Assembly (NCBI GenBank): GCA_002104895.1
Contig: MCFG01000381.1
Coordinates: 1-52,500 of the forward strand
Source of the DNA: Anaeromyces robustus
Lineage: Eukaryota; Neocallimastigomycota; Neocallimastigomycetes; Neocallimastigales; Neocallimastigaceae
Direction of reading: 5' to 3'
DNA length: 52,500 nucleotides
Part shown: positions 12,035 to 23,990 of the stretch, in pieces
Layout: each line of letters begins with the position of its first letter
Numbering within the stretch: position 1 is the first letter of the stretch
Notes under the pieces: model-generated
Seen by the model: only the letters and a program-made list of their open reading frames with translations
The model's database searches: none
Told to the model about the DNA's origin: nothing
Program-made: the position numbers and the translations under genes

Positions 12035-13704
12035 ATGGGAAGAAAATCAGGGAGAACAAAAATTGGAAGATCAATAAATCCAGCAGATGTAATTGAAATA
12101 ATAATATATTATTAACATTATTATTTTCTTTTAATATCATTATTATTGTTTTATATATATATATTCTTGATTTTATATAATATATAATCTTTAATATTCA
12201 AATTTAATGATAGATGTGGATTTTAAAATGGATAGTTTTCATCAAAATTGGATTTATTTAAAAAGAAGACTAAAAGAAGAAATAAATTAAATAATAAAAT
12301 GGATAGATAAAAAAAAAATGAAGAGAAAATAAGCAGAATAATAATTACATTTTAAAATATCATTCAGAAACATTTACTATATAATCATTTAAAAAATTAA
12401 AGTATTAGTGTAATTTTATATATATATATATTCATCAATAATAAAGCAATTTCTAGGCAATAATTTAATTCAAATCAGTAATTTAATTATTCAATTATTA
12501 TGAAAATTGATTCTTTTTTTGAAATTAATATTTTCATTATATATATAATAAAGATATTGATTTTAAAAAATAATCGTTTAATTGTAAAGAAATTGACTAA
12601 ATTAACAATAAATTATGATACAATTTTGAATAAAATTTTAAATATATGAATATATATTGCTGTATAAGAAAAATTTCATGAAACAATATATATATGTTCA
12701 TTTCATTTTCCTTGTGACAATTAATAGAGTTGTTTTTAAAGAATTTAAATAAGTTAATTGTCTATAGATAAAATCAAATCCTTATTTAATTATAGAAATT
12801 ATATATATATATTTAAAAATTGAAAATCTATCCCTTCATTCAATTAATATTAATTAATATATATTTTAAAATAAAAAATAAAACCTTTAAAAATGTTTAA
12901 AAATTCGTTTAATTTTTATATTATTAAAAAATATTTATAATGAAAGTTTTAAATATAAAAATTTATTAGAAATGTGATAAATATATTATTAAATAATTAT
13001 AATAATGATATTCATTAGTATATTTAAAATTTTGTTTTAACAATTTTCAACTATTTTTTTTTTTTTATATATATTAATATATATATATATATTTTAATAT
13101 TTATAGGCTCATAGAAAGCAACTTAGAAAAAAAGAATTAAAGAAGGTTAATATTCATTACATATATATTATTATATATTTTTTTATTTATTATCATAATT
13201 AAGAAAGTATTATTGATTTTTTTTTAATAATGTGTTAAATAGAATAAAGAAGAAAGAAAAAGAATAAGATTAATAGCAGCTGCAAATAAGGATTTAAATA
13301 AATTAGAAGAAGAACTTAAAGAATTTAAAGAAATAGGTAAGATACATCTAAATGAATTTGTTATAATATTAATGAATTTTTTTCTGTTTTATTATGATTT
13401 TTTTTTAATATTAATAATAATATTTTTATATTTTTTACTTATTATGTTAATTATTAATTATTATATTTACATATTGAACTATAGAAAAAGAGAGATACCT
13501 TAGTAAACATGAAAAAGATAAGAAAAAATCATTAGAAGAAGAAATCACTAAAGTTAAAGAAGCTCGTGAGGTAATTATACATTATATATTATTTTTTTAA
13601 TTTATTTAAATATAGAAATTTCTCTTTATATAATTTATTAATAAATAACAATTTAATTAATGTAATATTAAATATATTTATTATAATTACATTTTTTATA
13701 ATTA

Positions 13705-13735
<31 letters not shown>

Positions 13736-13925
13736 ACATATATAAAAAGAAACTTGGTATTCCAATAAATGAAAAGAAAACTACAGGACAAGAAACTGTG
13801 AAATTGTTGGGTATTCATAGTGCAAAACATGATAAACATGAAGGTAAAATATATATTAAAATAATATAAAAAATCAAATAAAATAATGAAAATATAAACA
13901 TTTAATATTTAATATTTAATTTTTA

Positions 13926-13968
<43 letters not shown>

Positions 13969-14975
13969 ATTATTATTACTTAATAATAATTCTTATTATT
14001 TATATTATTTTTATTATTTAATATATATAAATATATATATATAATATTATATATTAGATAAAAAATCAAAATCAAAAAAATATTCATCAAGTTCAGAATC
14101 AGAATCAGAATCAGAATCAGATAGTTCAGATTCCGATTCTTCTGATAGTTCAGATTCATCATCTTCTTCAAGTGATAGTCACAAACATAAACATAAACAT
14201 AAACATAAACATGATTCAGATAATCCAGATGAAATGGATCAAGATGAAAGTAAGTTTTTTATTTTTATTTATTATTTATTTTATTTTATTTTTTTTTTAT
14301 ATCTATATATCTATATTTATTTCATAAATAAAATACTAAAAATCAATATTCTTGTCTTTTTTTTTATTTTTTTATTTTTTTATTTTTTTTTATTTTTTTT
14401 TTTTATTTTTATTTTTTTATTTTTATTTTTTTTATTTTTTATTTTTTTTTTATTTTATTTTATATAATTATAGTTAATATGGATGATATAGCCCAAGCAG
14501 AAATGATGGAAGAAATGGAAAAAATGCTTCCTCTTATAAATGAAGAAGATCTTTTTAATATAGAATTACCAAAAGAACCTATACCAAGTGAAGATAAAAG
14601 AGTAAAAATATTTCAAAGTTTAATAGATATACCAGAAATAAAAGCAAAGGTTAATACAATAATACCTAATATTCCATTACAACCAGTACCATTCCAACAA
14701 ATACCACCACAAATGAAAGATAATCTACCATTTATACCACCACCAGGAATGATACGACCAAATGGTAACTTCAGACCACCACCAAATGTTCCAATTCCAA
14801 TACCAATGAATCCAAATGGACGTCCACCAATGATGGTTTATCCACCAAATGTTAATATTAGACCACCTATAGGTATGCCAATTCCACCAAATGGTATGAT
14901 ACCTATGAATATACCACCAAATGCTTCTATTAGACCTATATCTAATAGACCAATACATATGAATTTATCTCATCC

Positions 14976-15038
<63 letters not shown>

Positions 15039-15262
15039 TAATAAATCTTATAAATTAACTCCAGGTAAATATATAATTAAAATTGTTTTATTATATTACA
15101 TTATATTATATTATACTATAATTTGTTTATTATTATGTATAATATATATATATATAATATTTTTTTTTTCTTTTTCATTATATATCGTAGTATTTACAAA
15201 TATAATATATATATGGTTTATATATAAAATAAATTTTTAATATATTTCGTTTCATTAATATA

Positions 15263-15294
<32 letters not shown>

Positions 15295-15694
15295 ATTAGG
15301 TCATGGTGTACATAATAATAATAATAATCATAATAATCCATCAAATCATGGTCAAGATTCATCTATTAAAAAACCAACAGTTACATCTGGTGCAGTTATT
15401 TCAGCAGCTCCACAACTTCGTGATCTTCAAAAAGAATTAACTACATTAGTTCCATTATCACTTCGTCGTCGTGGACAATCTTCTTCTCATAAATCATCAC
15501 GTAAATCTACCACTGTAAATTCTAATTCACTTAAACCAACTATTAATCTTGCACCAGAATTTGATGAAAATGGTCAAATTAAAGAACAAACTATACCAGA
15601 AGTTAATAAAACTAAAACTAATAATAATACTAAATCAAATACAAAAGAAGATGATTATGAAGCTTTTATGAAAGAAGTTTCAGAATTATTATAG
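12035..15694 (+). CDS. WBP11-like (WW-domain-binding protein 11) splicing protein
   Basis: Eight exons join in phase: 12035-12088, 13107-13145, 13243-13336, 13485-13570, 13750-13843, 14058-14249, 14474-15064 and 15300-15694 (1545 nt, 514 aa). The N-terminus MGRKSGRTKIGRSINPADAH followed by basic, charged helices matches the WBP11/Wbp11-domain start. An acidic Ser/Glu/Asp tract (about 130-160) and a Lys-His repeat (KHKHKHKHKHKH) come next. A Pro-rich region of PPGM/PPN repeats (about 253-348, the likely WW-domain ligand) is followed by about 22 Asn residues. The C-terminus has VPLSLRRRGQ and ends YEAFMKEVSELL, like animal WBP11. Known family role: a nuclear pre-mRNA splicing factor that binds WW-domain and PQBP1-type partners. 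The family assignment is firm; exon 2 (39 nt) depends on splice signals only. Confidence 0.9.
12089..13106 (+). other. Unusually long first intron of the WBP11-like gene
   Basis: This 1018-nt intron is several times longer than the other introns in the window (about 80-470 nt). It begins GTAATTG and ends TTTATAG. It contains a stretch near 12215-12300 with somewhat more G (three TGGAT-type motifs), but no open frame I would call coding. Confidence 0.6.
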
Positions 15695-16365
15695 ATTATA
15701 TATTTTTTTAATTATTGTTGATATTATTATTATTATTATCATCATCATTAAATATATTATAAATTATTATTTTACTTATTTGTTATTAATTTATTATATA
15801 TATATATAAATTATTTATTATATATATCCATAATTATTTAAAATTAATTAATTAATTATTATAGTTTTTTTTTTTTTTTTTTTTGTTTTGTTTTAATATT
15901 TATAAACTATTTTGATCATTACCCATAAATAATAATAAAAATAAAAATAAAAATAATCAATTTGAATAATAGAGTTTTATTATAATTTTTTTTTTTTACT
16001 TGTATAATTTTTTAGTTTTTACATTAAATTTTAAATATATTGATAAAATATAAAAATATTTAATATATATAAAACAAATATATGTATATATCTACATTAT
16101 ACATTATACATTAAATTTTTATATTATAATAATTATTCCTATTGTTAATTGTTATAATGATTTAACAATAAACCAAGTTAACTAATAATAATTATAATTT
16201 TTAAATTTTATTTAATAATAATTGGTTTTTTACTTATTATATTTAATATAATATATTTTTTTTTTTAATTTTTTTTAATTTAAATTAAATAAACAATTTT
16301 TTATCAATTTTTTATCTCATGTTTTAATAAAAATTTAATAAATTATAATAATAAGAAAAAAAAAA

Positions 16366-16389
16366 TTTATATTAAAAATTTAATATAAA
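16366..16389. repeat. Small perfect palindrome related to the neighbouring hairpin
   Basis: TTTATATTAAA (16366-16376) and TTTAATATAAA (16379-16389) are exact reverse complements separated by AA. The same TTATATTAAAA/TTTTAATATAA motif forms the outer part of the larger hairpin 60 bp downstream. Confidence 0.8.
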
Positions 16390-16449
16390 GTGACAAGAAA
16401 AAATAAAATAAAATAAAAAAAATAAAATAAAATGAATATTAAAATAGAA

Positions 16450-16507
16450 TTTATATTAAAATATGATAAAAATCTTAACATTATTTTTTATCATATTTTA
16501 ATATAAA
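16450..16507. repeat. Perfect inverted repeat, 23-bp arms, 12-nt loop
   Basis: Arm 16450-16472 (TTTATATTAAAATATGATAA...) pairs without mismatch with 16485-16507 (...TTATCATATTTTAATATAAA). The loop is TCTTAACATTAT. The stem contains one G/C pair and is otherwise A/T. Confidence 0.9.
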
Positions 16508-17280
16508 GAAAGAAAGAAGAAAAAAAACAATGACTGAATGACTCTTTTATATGTGATTAGAATATAAGATTTTATTTATTTAATTTAATTTAATATATAA
16601 ATATTTATTATAATAGAATTAAAATAGTATAATAGATGAACAAAAAGTAAAAGAAAAAAAAATAATTATCATACATACATACATACATACATAAATAAAT
16701 AAATAAATAAATAAAATTTATCCTATATTTCTATACTTGAGAGAAATATTATTATATTATTATTTTTTTCATTATTATTTTTTGTTTTACTTTATATAAT
16801 AATCATACGATCATGTTTTTATAATAAAATAAAATAAAATAAGGTAAAATAAAATCTAATATAAAAGATATAATAATTAATAATACTTTTGATCTTTTTT
16901 TTTTTTTTTAAAAGTATCTTAAAAATTTAAGTTAAAAGATATATTTTTATTTTATTTCATTCTTTATAGTATGTTGTATAAAAATTATGAATCAAGTTAT
17001 TTTTATATTAAAAAAAAAAAAATAATAATTTTATTTAATATAAAAAATTTATTTGTTTTGACCATCATCAAGAAATTTTTTCATTTTTTTTTTTTTTTTT
17101 TTAATTGTTTAAGCGCTAATTTTTATTGGTAAAATGAAGTAACCAAATATTTTTTATTAAAAAAAAAAAAAAAAAATGAAAAAATTAATTATTAATATAT
17201 TAATATTAATAATTAATAGATATTAAAAAACGTTGGATTAATTTATAATATATATTAAAAATATATCAATTATAACTAAC

Positions 17281-17608
17281 TAAATAACTAAATAATAAAT
17301 AAATAAATAAATAATAAGTAAATAAATAACTAACTAACTAACTAAATAAATAAATAAATAACTAAATAAATAATAAATAAATAACTAAATAAATAATAAA
17401 TAATAAATAATAAATAATAAATAAACAAATAAATAATAAATAAATAAATAACTAAATAAATAATAAATAATAAATAATAAATAATAAATAATAAATAAAC
17501 AAATAAATAATAAATAATAAATAATAAATAAACAAATAAATAATAAATAAATAAACAAATAAATAATAAATAAATAAATAATAAATAAATAAACAAATAA
17601 ATAAATAA

Positions 17609-17648
<40 letters not shown>

Positions 17649-17803
17649 AAATAAATAACTAAATAACTAAATAACTAAATAATAAATAAATAATAAATAA
17701 ATAAATAAATAAATAAATAATAAATAAATAAATAAATAACTAAATAACTAAATAAATAAATAATAAATAAATAAATAACTAAATAAATAAATAAATAACT
17801 AAG

Positions 17804-17847
<44 letters not shown>

Positions 17848-18063
17848 AAATAATAAATAAATAATAAATAATAAATAAATAAATAATAAATAAATAAATA
17901 AATAATAAATGAATAAATAAATAAATAAATAAATAAATAATAAATAATAAATAATAAATAAATAAATAATAAATAAATAAATAATAAATAAATAAACAAA
18001 TAAATAATAAATAAATAAATAATAAATAAATAAACAAATAAATAATAAATAAATAAATAAATA
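17281..18063. repeat. Interrupted AAAT tetranucleotide tract, ~0.78 kb
   Basis: Long runs of AAAT units are broken by AAT, AACT and AAAC variants that recur in blocks, so the tract has a higher-order pattern rather than being pure. Because four is not a multiple of three, all frames stay open over long stretches on the minus strand, which produces spurious Ile/Tyr/Leu/Phe peptides. Confidence 0.95.
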
Positions 18064-18200
18064 ATTTAAATAAGATATAAATCAAGTAGTGAATTAATAA
18101 ATTAAAACGGTATGAAAATAGCATAAAGAATTTTTTTTTCCCATTATTTTTGTGCAAAAATAAATGGATAATAAATATAATTATCACATCAGTATAATTA

Positions 18201-18270
18201 TAAATATAAATATAAATATAAATATAAATATAAATATAAATATAAATATATATATAAATATAAATATAAA
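18201..18270. repeat. AAATAT hexanucleotide array
   Basis: About eleven near-perfect copies of a 6-bp AAATAT unit, ending in a TATATATA interruption. Confidence 0.9.
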
Positions 18271-19727
18271 ATGTATAATAAATATACAATAATTAATATA
18301 AAATGTATGATTAATTATTAATATTATTATTTAATATTAATGTTTTTTTTTTTTTTTTTGTTTTTTTATTATTATTATTATTATTAATTTTTTTTATTAT
18401 TGAACTTTCGATTATTAATTTTATTATATTAAAAATTACTAATAATCGATAATTGCATAATATCGAATATTGTTTGTTATACAAATTTGTGCTTATTTTA
18501 TTCTATTTAATTATCATAAGCCGTTATTTCATTATTTAATATATTTATAATATAATAAGGATATATTCAATTATAATATTAATATATACAATGCTTTAAA
18601 ATTTTAAATGTTTTTTTATTCATTTTAAATTAATTAATATATTATAATTATATATTGTACATATATTATAATATAACAATATATTTATTTTTTTAAAATT
18701 CATTTATTTTTTAATAATTAATTTTTAAATTTAGAATTGTATAACATTTTGAACATTTTTGAATATTTGAAAATAATATTATATAAGGTTTATATATTTT
18801 GTCAATTATTTTTAATTTATTTATAATATATTATTTTAATATATATTTCTAAATTGTTTATACATTTTTTTTATAAATCTATTAATAAACCATCATTTAT
18901 TAATTAATAAATGTAGTAATTAATAAAATAACGAATTATATTAGTTTATATTATAGTAATATATTAATAATAAATAATATATAATAAATATATTATATTA
19001 CATTATATTGACAATTTATCCATAACAAAAAAACAAAAAACAAAAAAAAAACAAGAAAACAAAAAAGTTTTTTATATAAAATATACATTTCCATTTCCAT
19101 TTATATTTATATTTATTTTTATATTTATATATATATAAAGTTTATTTTATTTCTTTTTTTTTCTTTTAACTTTTCTTTCGATAATTGTAAATTTATTATT
19201 TTTTTTTTCAAATTTTAATATTTATAATTAAAGTGTGGTTTTAAGCTACTTTTATTTCTTACTGTAAATATTTAAAATAGAATATATATTTAATTAAATT
19301 GAAGAAAGGATTATAAATACATTTATATATATTAATTTCTAAACTAATAATAATATCTTTTTTATATTTATATGAAACAAAAACTATTTTTATTCAAATA
19401 TATACTATCAAAATATTAAACTTCATAATAACAATAAAAGTAATAATAAGAGATAAATATAAAACAAAATTTATTCATATTTTCGAGGATAATAAACATT
19501 TTTATTTATGTAAGTTTGATATATAAATGTTTTAATTTTTAACATAATAATTGTATCGTTGGATATATTGGATGAATTATAGTTATCAATTATACTTGTA
19601 AGATTTTATATAATGACAATAATATATATATATATTTTTTTTTTTCATTTTAATTTATAAAATTTCAAATTCATTGTATAATTAAAATAATTAATTAAAT
19701 TAAATAAATAATTAAATATATATATTA

Positions 19728-19871
19728 AAGAATAATTGATTATAATTCACTTTAAAATAATTGATTATAATTCACTTTAAACAATTATTCTTTTATAAAT
19801 ATAATTCATTTTAAACCATTATACTTTTATAGATATAATTCATTTTAAACCATTTAATTATATCTATAAAA
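19728..19871. repeat. Nested cluster of direct and inverted repeats upstream of the secreted repeat-protein gene
   Basis: AATAATTGATTATAATTCAC... occurs twice at 25-bp spacing (19731 and 19756). Its start, AAAGAATAATTG (19728), is mirrored by CAATTATTCTTT (19782-19793). ATATAATTCATTTTAAACCA follows twice more. A perfect 16-bp hairpin closes the cluster (19825-19840 with 19856-19871, 15-nt loop). Confidence 0.8.
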
Positions 19872-20377
19872 AATATAATTAAAGAAATATTTAAGTATAA
19901 TTAATGTCAATGGAATTAACATAACAATAAAAAGAAAATTAATATATTAAATTTCCAATACATATAATATACTTAAATTCATTTAAATCGTTAAAAAATA
20001 TTCAAAAAAAATTATATTAGTATTTTAATTGATAATAGTATTCTATACAATTATTGTTAATATTATTTAATTGATAATAATTTATTTATTACTTAAAAAA
20101 TATTTATTATTATTATTATTATTATTTTAATAATAATTCTTTACAAATATTATTATTATTATTTTACTTAATCATAAATAGTTAGAAGTATTATTAATTA
20201 TTATTAATATTTTAATTAATTACATTATTTTGTTTAAAAAATATTTATTAATATATTATTAATTATTATTTATATATTTTTATTATAAATATAGATAAAC
20301 ATAAATATTTTAAAAAATAAAACAAAAAAAAAAAAAAAAAAAAAAACAATAGTTTTTATTATTAATTTATTGTAAAT

Positions 20378-21541
20378 ATGGCTAGTTTTAAAAAGAGTAC
20401 TGCTACTCTTATATTCGTTATTTTTTTATCATTGATTCAGATTGTATATTCAGATGATGTACCTAGTGGTGATGTTCCTAATATAAAGGATGAAGATGTT
20501 CTTAATACAAAATGTGAATATTATTGTAATATAACAGGTAAAAAATATAGTGGACATACTATTTCAAAGAATACAGAAGGATTAACTATTGGAGAACATG
20601 CCAAAAAATTAGGAGATCAATACAATTATTATATTCTTTGTTGTGATGGTAAACTTAAATCACGTGAAGGTATTCCAGTTATTAAGAATAATTTAGAAAT
20701 TATATCTAAAGCTAATGTAAATATGGATGGTGAATTTAAATATTTGAATACCGATCAATATTGTTTCTCTTATTGTGGATATGATATTAAAAATTCAATA
20801 GCTTACCTTAAATATAGTGAAGAATTAAGCTTAACAGATTTTGCTAAAAAGCATGCCAATGAATATGATCTTTTTACTTATTGTTGTAATGGTAAATTAG
20901 ATGATGATCGTATGACTTTAACTCATGATTTAGAAGAATTTAGTTTACGTGTTAGCCTTTTCAATCTTGATAAGAATAGTATTGGTGAAACTCGTCAATT
21001 AATTGAAAAGAAATTCCTTAGTACTTCATGTAGTTATTATTGTGGTGTTGAAGGTGATTCTATTGTAAGTATTATAAAGAATACTCAAGGTCAATTGATT
21101 CAAGATTTTGCAGCTAATATGAAATTATCTGGTAAAGCTTCCAGTGGTTACACTAAATGTTGTGATGGTCAAATGAGAAATAGAGTAAATATTCCAGTTT
21201 ATAATACTATTGGATCAATTACTTATTATAAAAATTTGAAACCTGATTATACTTTTGATTTTATGGATTATTCTCAATCATGTAATTATTTCTGTGCATT
21301 TAAAAATGCTAATAAATCTGTTACTATTCTTAACACTTCAGGAAGCTTAATTGAAGTTGCAAGAAATAATAAAGGTAAATATGATTATATCACATATTGT
21401 TGTGATAATAAAGAAAAAGATCTTGGTGGTAGTTTAGTAGTAGTATCACCATATGGAGAAGAAGTTGCTATTAATTCTGATTTATATCAACTTGTTGGTT
21501 CATCTAATAATTCCAATAAGAAACAACAACAACCATGGTAA
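20378..21541 (+). CDS. Secreted protein with four ~84-residue cysteine repeats, family not recognised
   Basis: Single-exon gene, 387 aa. The start at 20378 gives a clear signal peptide (MASFKKSTATLIFVIFLSLI, cleavage near VYS-DD). The mature protein is four tandem units, each with C-x3-C, then 34-38 residues, then CC. The cysteines are 46/50/88-89, 129/133/169-170, 218/222/261-262 and 302/306/341-342, so units begin every 83-89 residues. Recurrent elements are C-x-Y-x-C, NT-x-G-x-L in the middle, and YxxCC(D/N)GK. Four cysteines per unit suggest two disulfides per domain. The tail ends NNSNKKQQQPW, with no membrane span or GPI signal, and no dockerin is present. It should be extracellular or wall-associated. 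I do not know the family, and whether it belongs to the cellulosome, the wall or host contact cannot be read from the sequence. Codon use is ordinary for the genome and the frame is intact. Confidence 0.87.
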   Translation: MASFKKSTATLIFVIFLSLIQIVYSDDVPSGDVPNIKDEDVLNTKCEYYCNITGKKYSGHTISKNTEGLTIGEHAKKLGDQYNYYILCCDGKLKSREGIPVIKNNLEIISKANVNMDGEFKYLNTDQYCFSYCGYDIKNSIAYLKYSEELSLTDFAKKHANEYDLFTYCCNGKLDDDRMTLTHDLEEFSLRVSLFNLDKNSIGETRQLIEKKFLSTSCSYYCGVEGDSIVSIIKNTQGQLIQDFAANMKLSGKASSGYTKCCDGQMRNRVNIPVYNTIGSITYYKNLKPDYTFDFMDYSQSCNYFCAFKNANKSVTILNTSGSLIEVARNNKGKYDYITYCCDNKEKDLGGSLVVVSPYGEEVAINSDLYQLVGSSNNSNKKQQQPW

Positions 21542-23990
21542 GATAAAAAAAAATAAAGAAAAAAGAAAAAAAAGAGTAATAATAATGATATAGTATTCTA
21601 TGATCCATGAATATATACTATTGTTTTAAAAAATTTAATCATTATTATTTTATAGTATCACATATTTATGACACTGGTTGTCAACCATTTTATAGTATTT
21701 GTAATTAAAAAAAAAAAAAAAAAAAAGTATATATATATAAAACGTATATATATAATGTATTAAGTAAATATTTTAATATACACACACGCGCAAAAGAAAA
21801 ATATTATTTTAATTTTATATTAGTATTATCGTTGATAGTTTTATTTATTTTATATCCCTTTTTTTTTTTATTACATTAAAATTAAAGTATAAATTTTTAC
21901 AATAAATATTTTTTTTTTTTAAGAGAGAAAGAAAAAAAAAATTTTTTTTTTTTTTTTTTCTTTTTTACTGTTTTATATATATTTAGTAAAATTTTTTTTA
22001 TTAAATGATAAAATAAAAGTAAATAAATAAATAAATAAAAAATAAAAATAAAATATCTATAGTGTTTTTTAATTATTTTTATATTAATATCTTTTTTTTT
22101 CTTTTTTCTTTTTTCTTTTTTCTTTCTTTTTTCGTTTTTTTTTTTTTTTTTTTTTTATTTTTTCTTCTTTTAAAATATCATAATTATAATATATATTATT
22201 AAATTAAGTGAAATTATTTTATTTTTATTTTATCAATCATAACATACACGTATAAATCATAGAAAAAGTTGAAAAAAAAATAAATAAAAAATAAAAAGGA
22301 CTATAAATATAGTAGGTTATTCAATTACAATATGATACAAAACTTTTTATGATTATATATAATTTTTTTTTATCATATTTATTTTGGATTTCATTTAAAA
22401 AAAAAAAAAAGTAAAAAAAAATTATAGTATTTTAAAAAAGCAAAGTCTATAGTTAATGTGTCTATATAATATTTTTATCTTATAATGTTTTATTAAAGAA
22501 TTCATATATATTTTTGTGTATATATATTTAATCAGAAATAATGTAAAATAATAATAAATTATTCTTTAAATCACGTGGAATCAATAATAGAAATCAAATT
22601 TTTTAAAGAATAAAAAGTATATAAATAAATACTTATTTAAATTAAATAAAAAATTTATTATTTTATTTTAATTTTATTTTATTTTATATATACAAATAAT
22701 ATTTATCAAAGTAAAATAAAAAATAAAAAAAAAAAAAAAAAAAAAAGAAAAAAGTTTTAAATTTGTTAATATCAAAAAAATAATAAAAAGAGGGAAAAAA
22801 TAATACCTTAATAATTTAATAAATTAATTATAATAAATATATATATATATCCCTCTTTTTTATTTTGCTTTTCTTTAATTTCTTTTTTTTTTTTATTTTT
22901 CCAGTATTTTTAATATCATAATAATATATTTTTTTTATTGTTTCTATCCATTTGTTTAATCCTAAATAAAAAGGTATATAATTAAATATATAATTAAATG
23001 TAAATATTTATTCATATATATATATATATATATTTAAAAATACATTTAACCTATGAATTTTTTTATATTTTTTTAAAATCAACAAGAATTTAAATTTATA
23101 TAATATAGTGGATAAATACTTGACAATATTATTATTATTTTTCAATATAAATTAGTTAAAATGGATATAAAATTATATAATGTATAATCAACAATTTAAG
23201 AAAATTATAAAAATTACAAATATTTTTCAATAAATTTCATTTTATTAATAATATAAAATTATATATTCTTTTATTTAATATATTCAAAGATAATAAATAA
23301 AAAGTCAACAATATTTGTGTAAATAATGAAAAAAGTAAATAACTGAAAATATATAACCAAATAAAATATTAGAATAATAAAGAAACATTTTAAATTTCAA
23401 GTATCTTCAACTATTAAAAATAAAAATAAATAATTTATATAATAATAATTGTAAATATAAAATAAAATAAAATAAATAATATTTCATTTAATATAAGTTA
23501 TTTAACTTAAAAACAAAGTAAAATAAAAACTATATACATAAATTAAAAACAGTTTATAATGTTAATAAAATAAATATTGTTGATGTAATTTAATAATAAA
23601 TAAATATAAAAAAAAATAAAAACATTTTTATAATACTATTTTTTTTTTTTATATATTTTTTATATAATTTTAATAATAATAACATTCATAATACTAATAC
23701 TAATATTATTATTACCATTTTTTTTTATTCTTTTATACATTGATACATATTTATTTTTAAAATTTTATAATAATATTTATATATAATATTTTATATTTAT
23801 TTATTTATTTATATATTACAATTATTATAAATATATATATATACAACAATAACAACATAATGATAATAATAATAAACAAACAAACAAACAAACAAAAAAA
23901 AAAAAAAAAAAAAAAAACAAAAAAACAAAAAAACAAAATAAAAATAAAAATTGACAAAACAATAACGATAAAAAAAAATAAAAAAAAAGA
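21542..23990. other. Intergenic, 3' flank of the repeat-protein gene and 5' flank of dynamitin
   Basis: I see no exon here. Contents: poly(A) and poly(T) tracts (21706-21726, 21940-21959), a CT-rich polypyrimidine stretch 22092-22165, and a CAAA/poly(A) leader at 23876-23936 just before the dynamitin start. Confidence 0.65.

Larger units (their letters stand above)
15695..20377. other. 4.7 kb gene-free region rich in repeats
   Basis: I see no exon. The open frames on the minus strand at 17342-18289 read only IYLFIYLF-like peptides from AAAT repeats. Contents: hairpins at 16366-16389 and 16450-16507, CATA/AAAT runs at 16671-16715, the large interrupted AAAT block 17281-18063, an AAATAT array 18201-18270 and a nested repeat cluster 19728-19871. 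The right end supplies the promoter of the secreted repeat protein. Confidence 0.7.

Noticed and set aside
12210-12300. Possible extra exon within the long WBP11-like intron (MDSFHQNWIYLKRRLKEEIN)
   Set aside because: The peptide stops quickly and no acceptor/donor pair keeps the phase between exons 1 and 2, which already join in frame to give the family's N-terminus.
14234-14467. Plus-strand frame full of Phe/Leu/Ile
   Set aside because: It reads into the T-rich intron 14250-14473 of the WBP11-like gene.
14725-14958. Minus-strand frame rich in Trp and Tyr
   Set aside because: It is the antisense shadow of the Pro-rich exon of the WBP11-like gene.
17342-18289. Long minus-strand open frames reading IYLFIYLF-type peptides
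   Set aside because: They are translations of AAAT-type microsatellite, which lacks stops in these frames; no protein-like composition.
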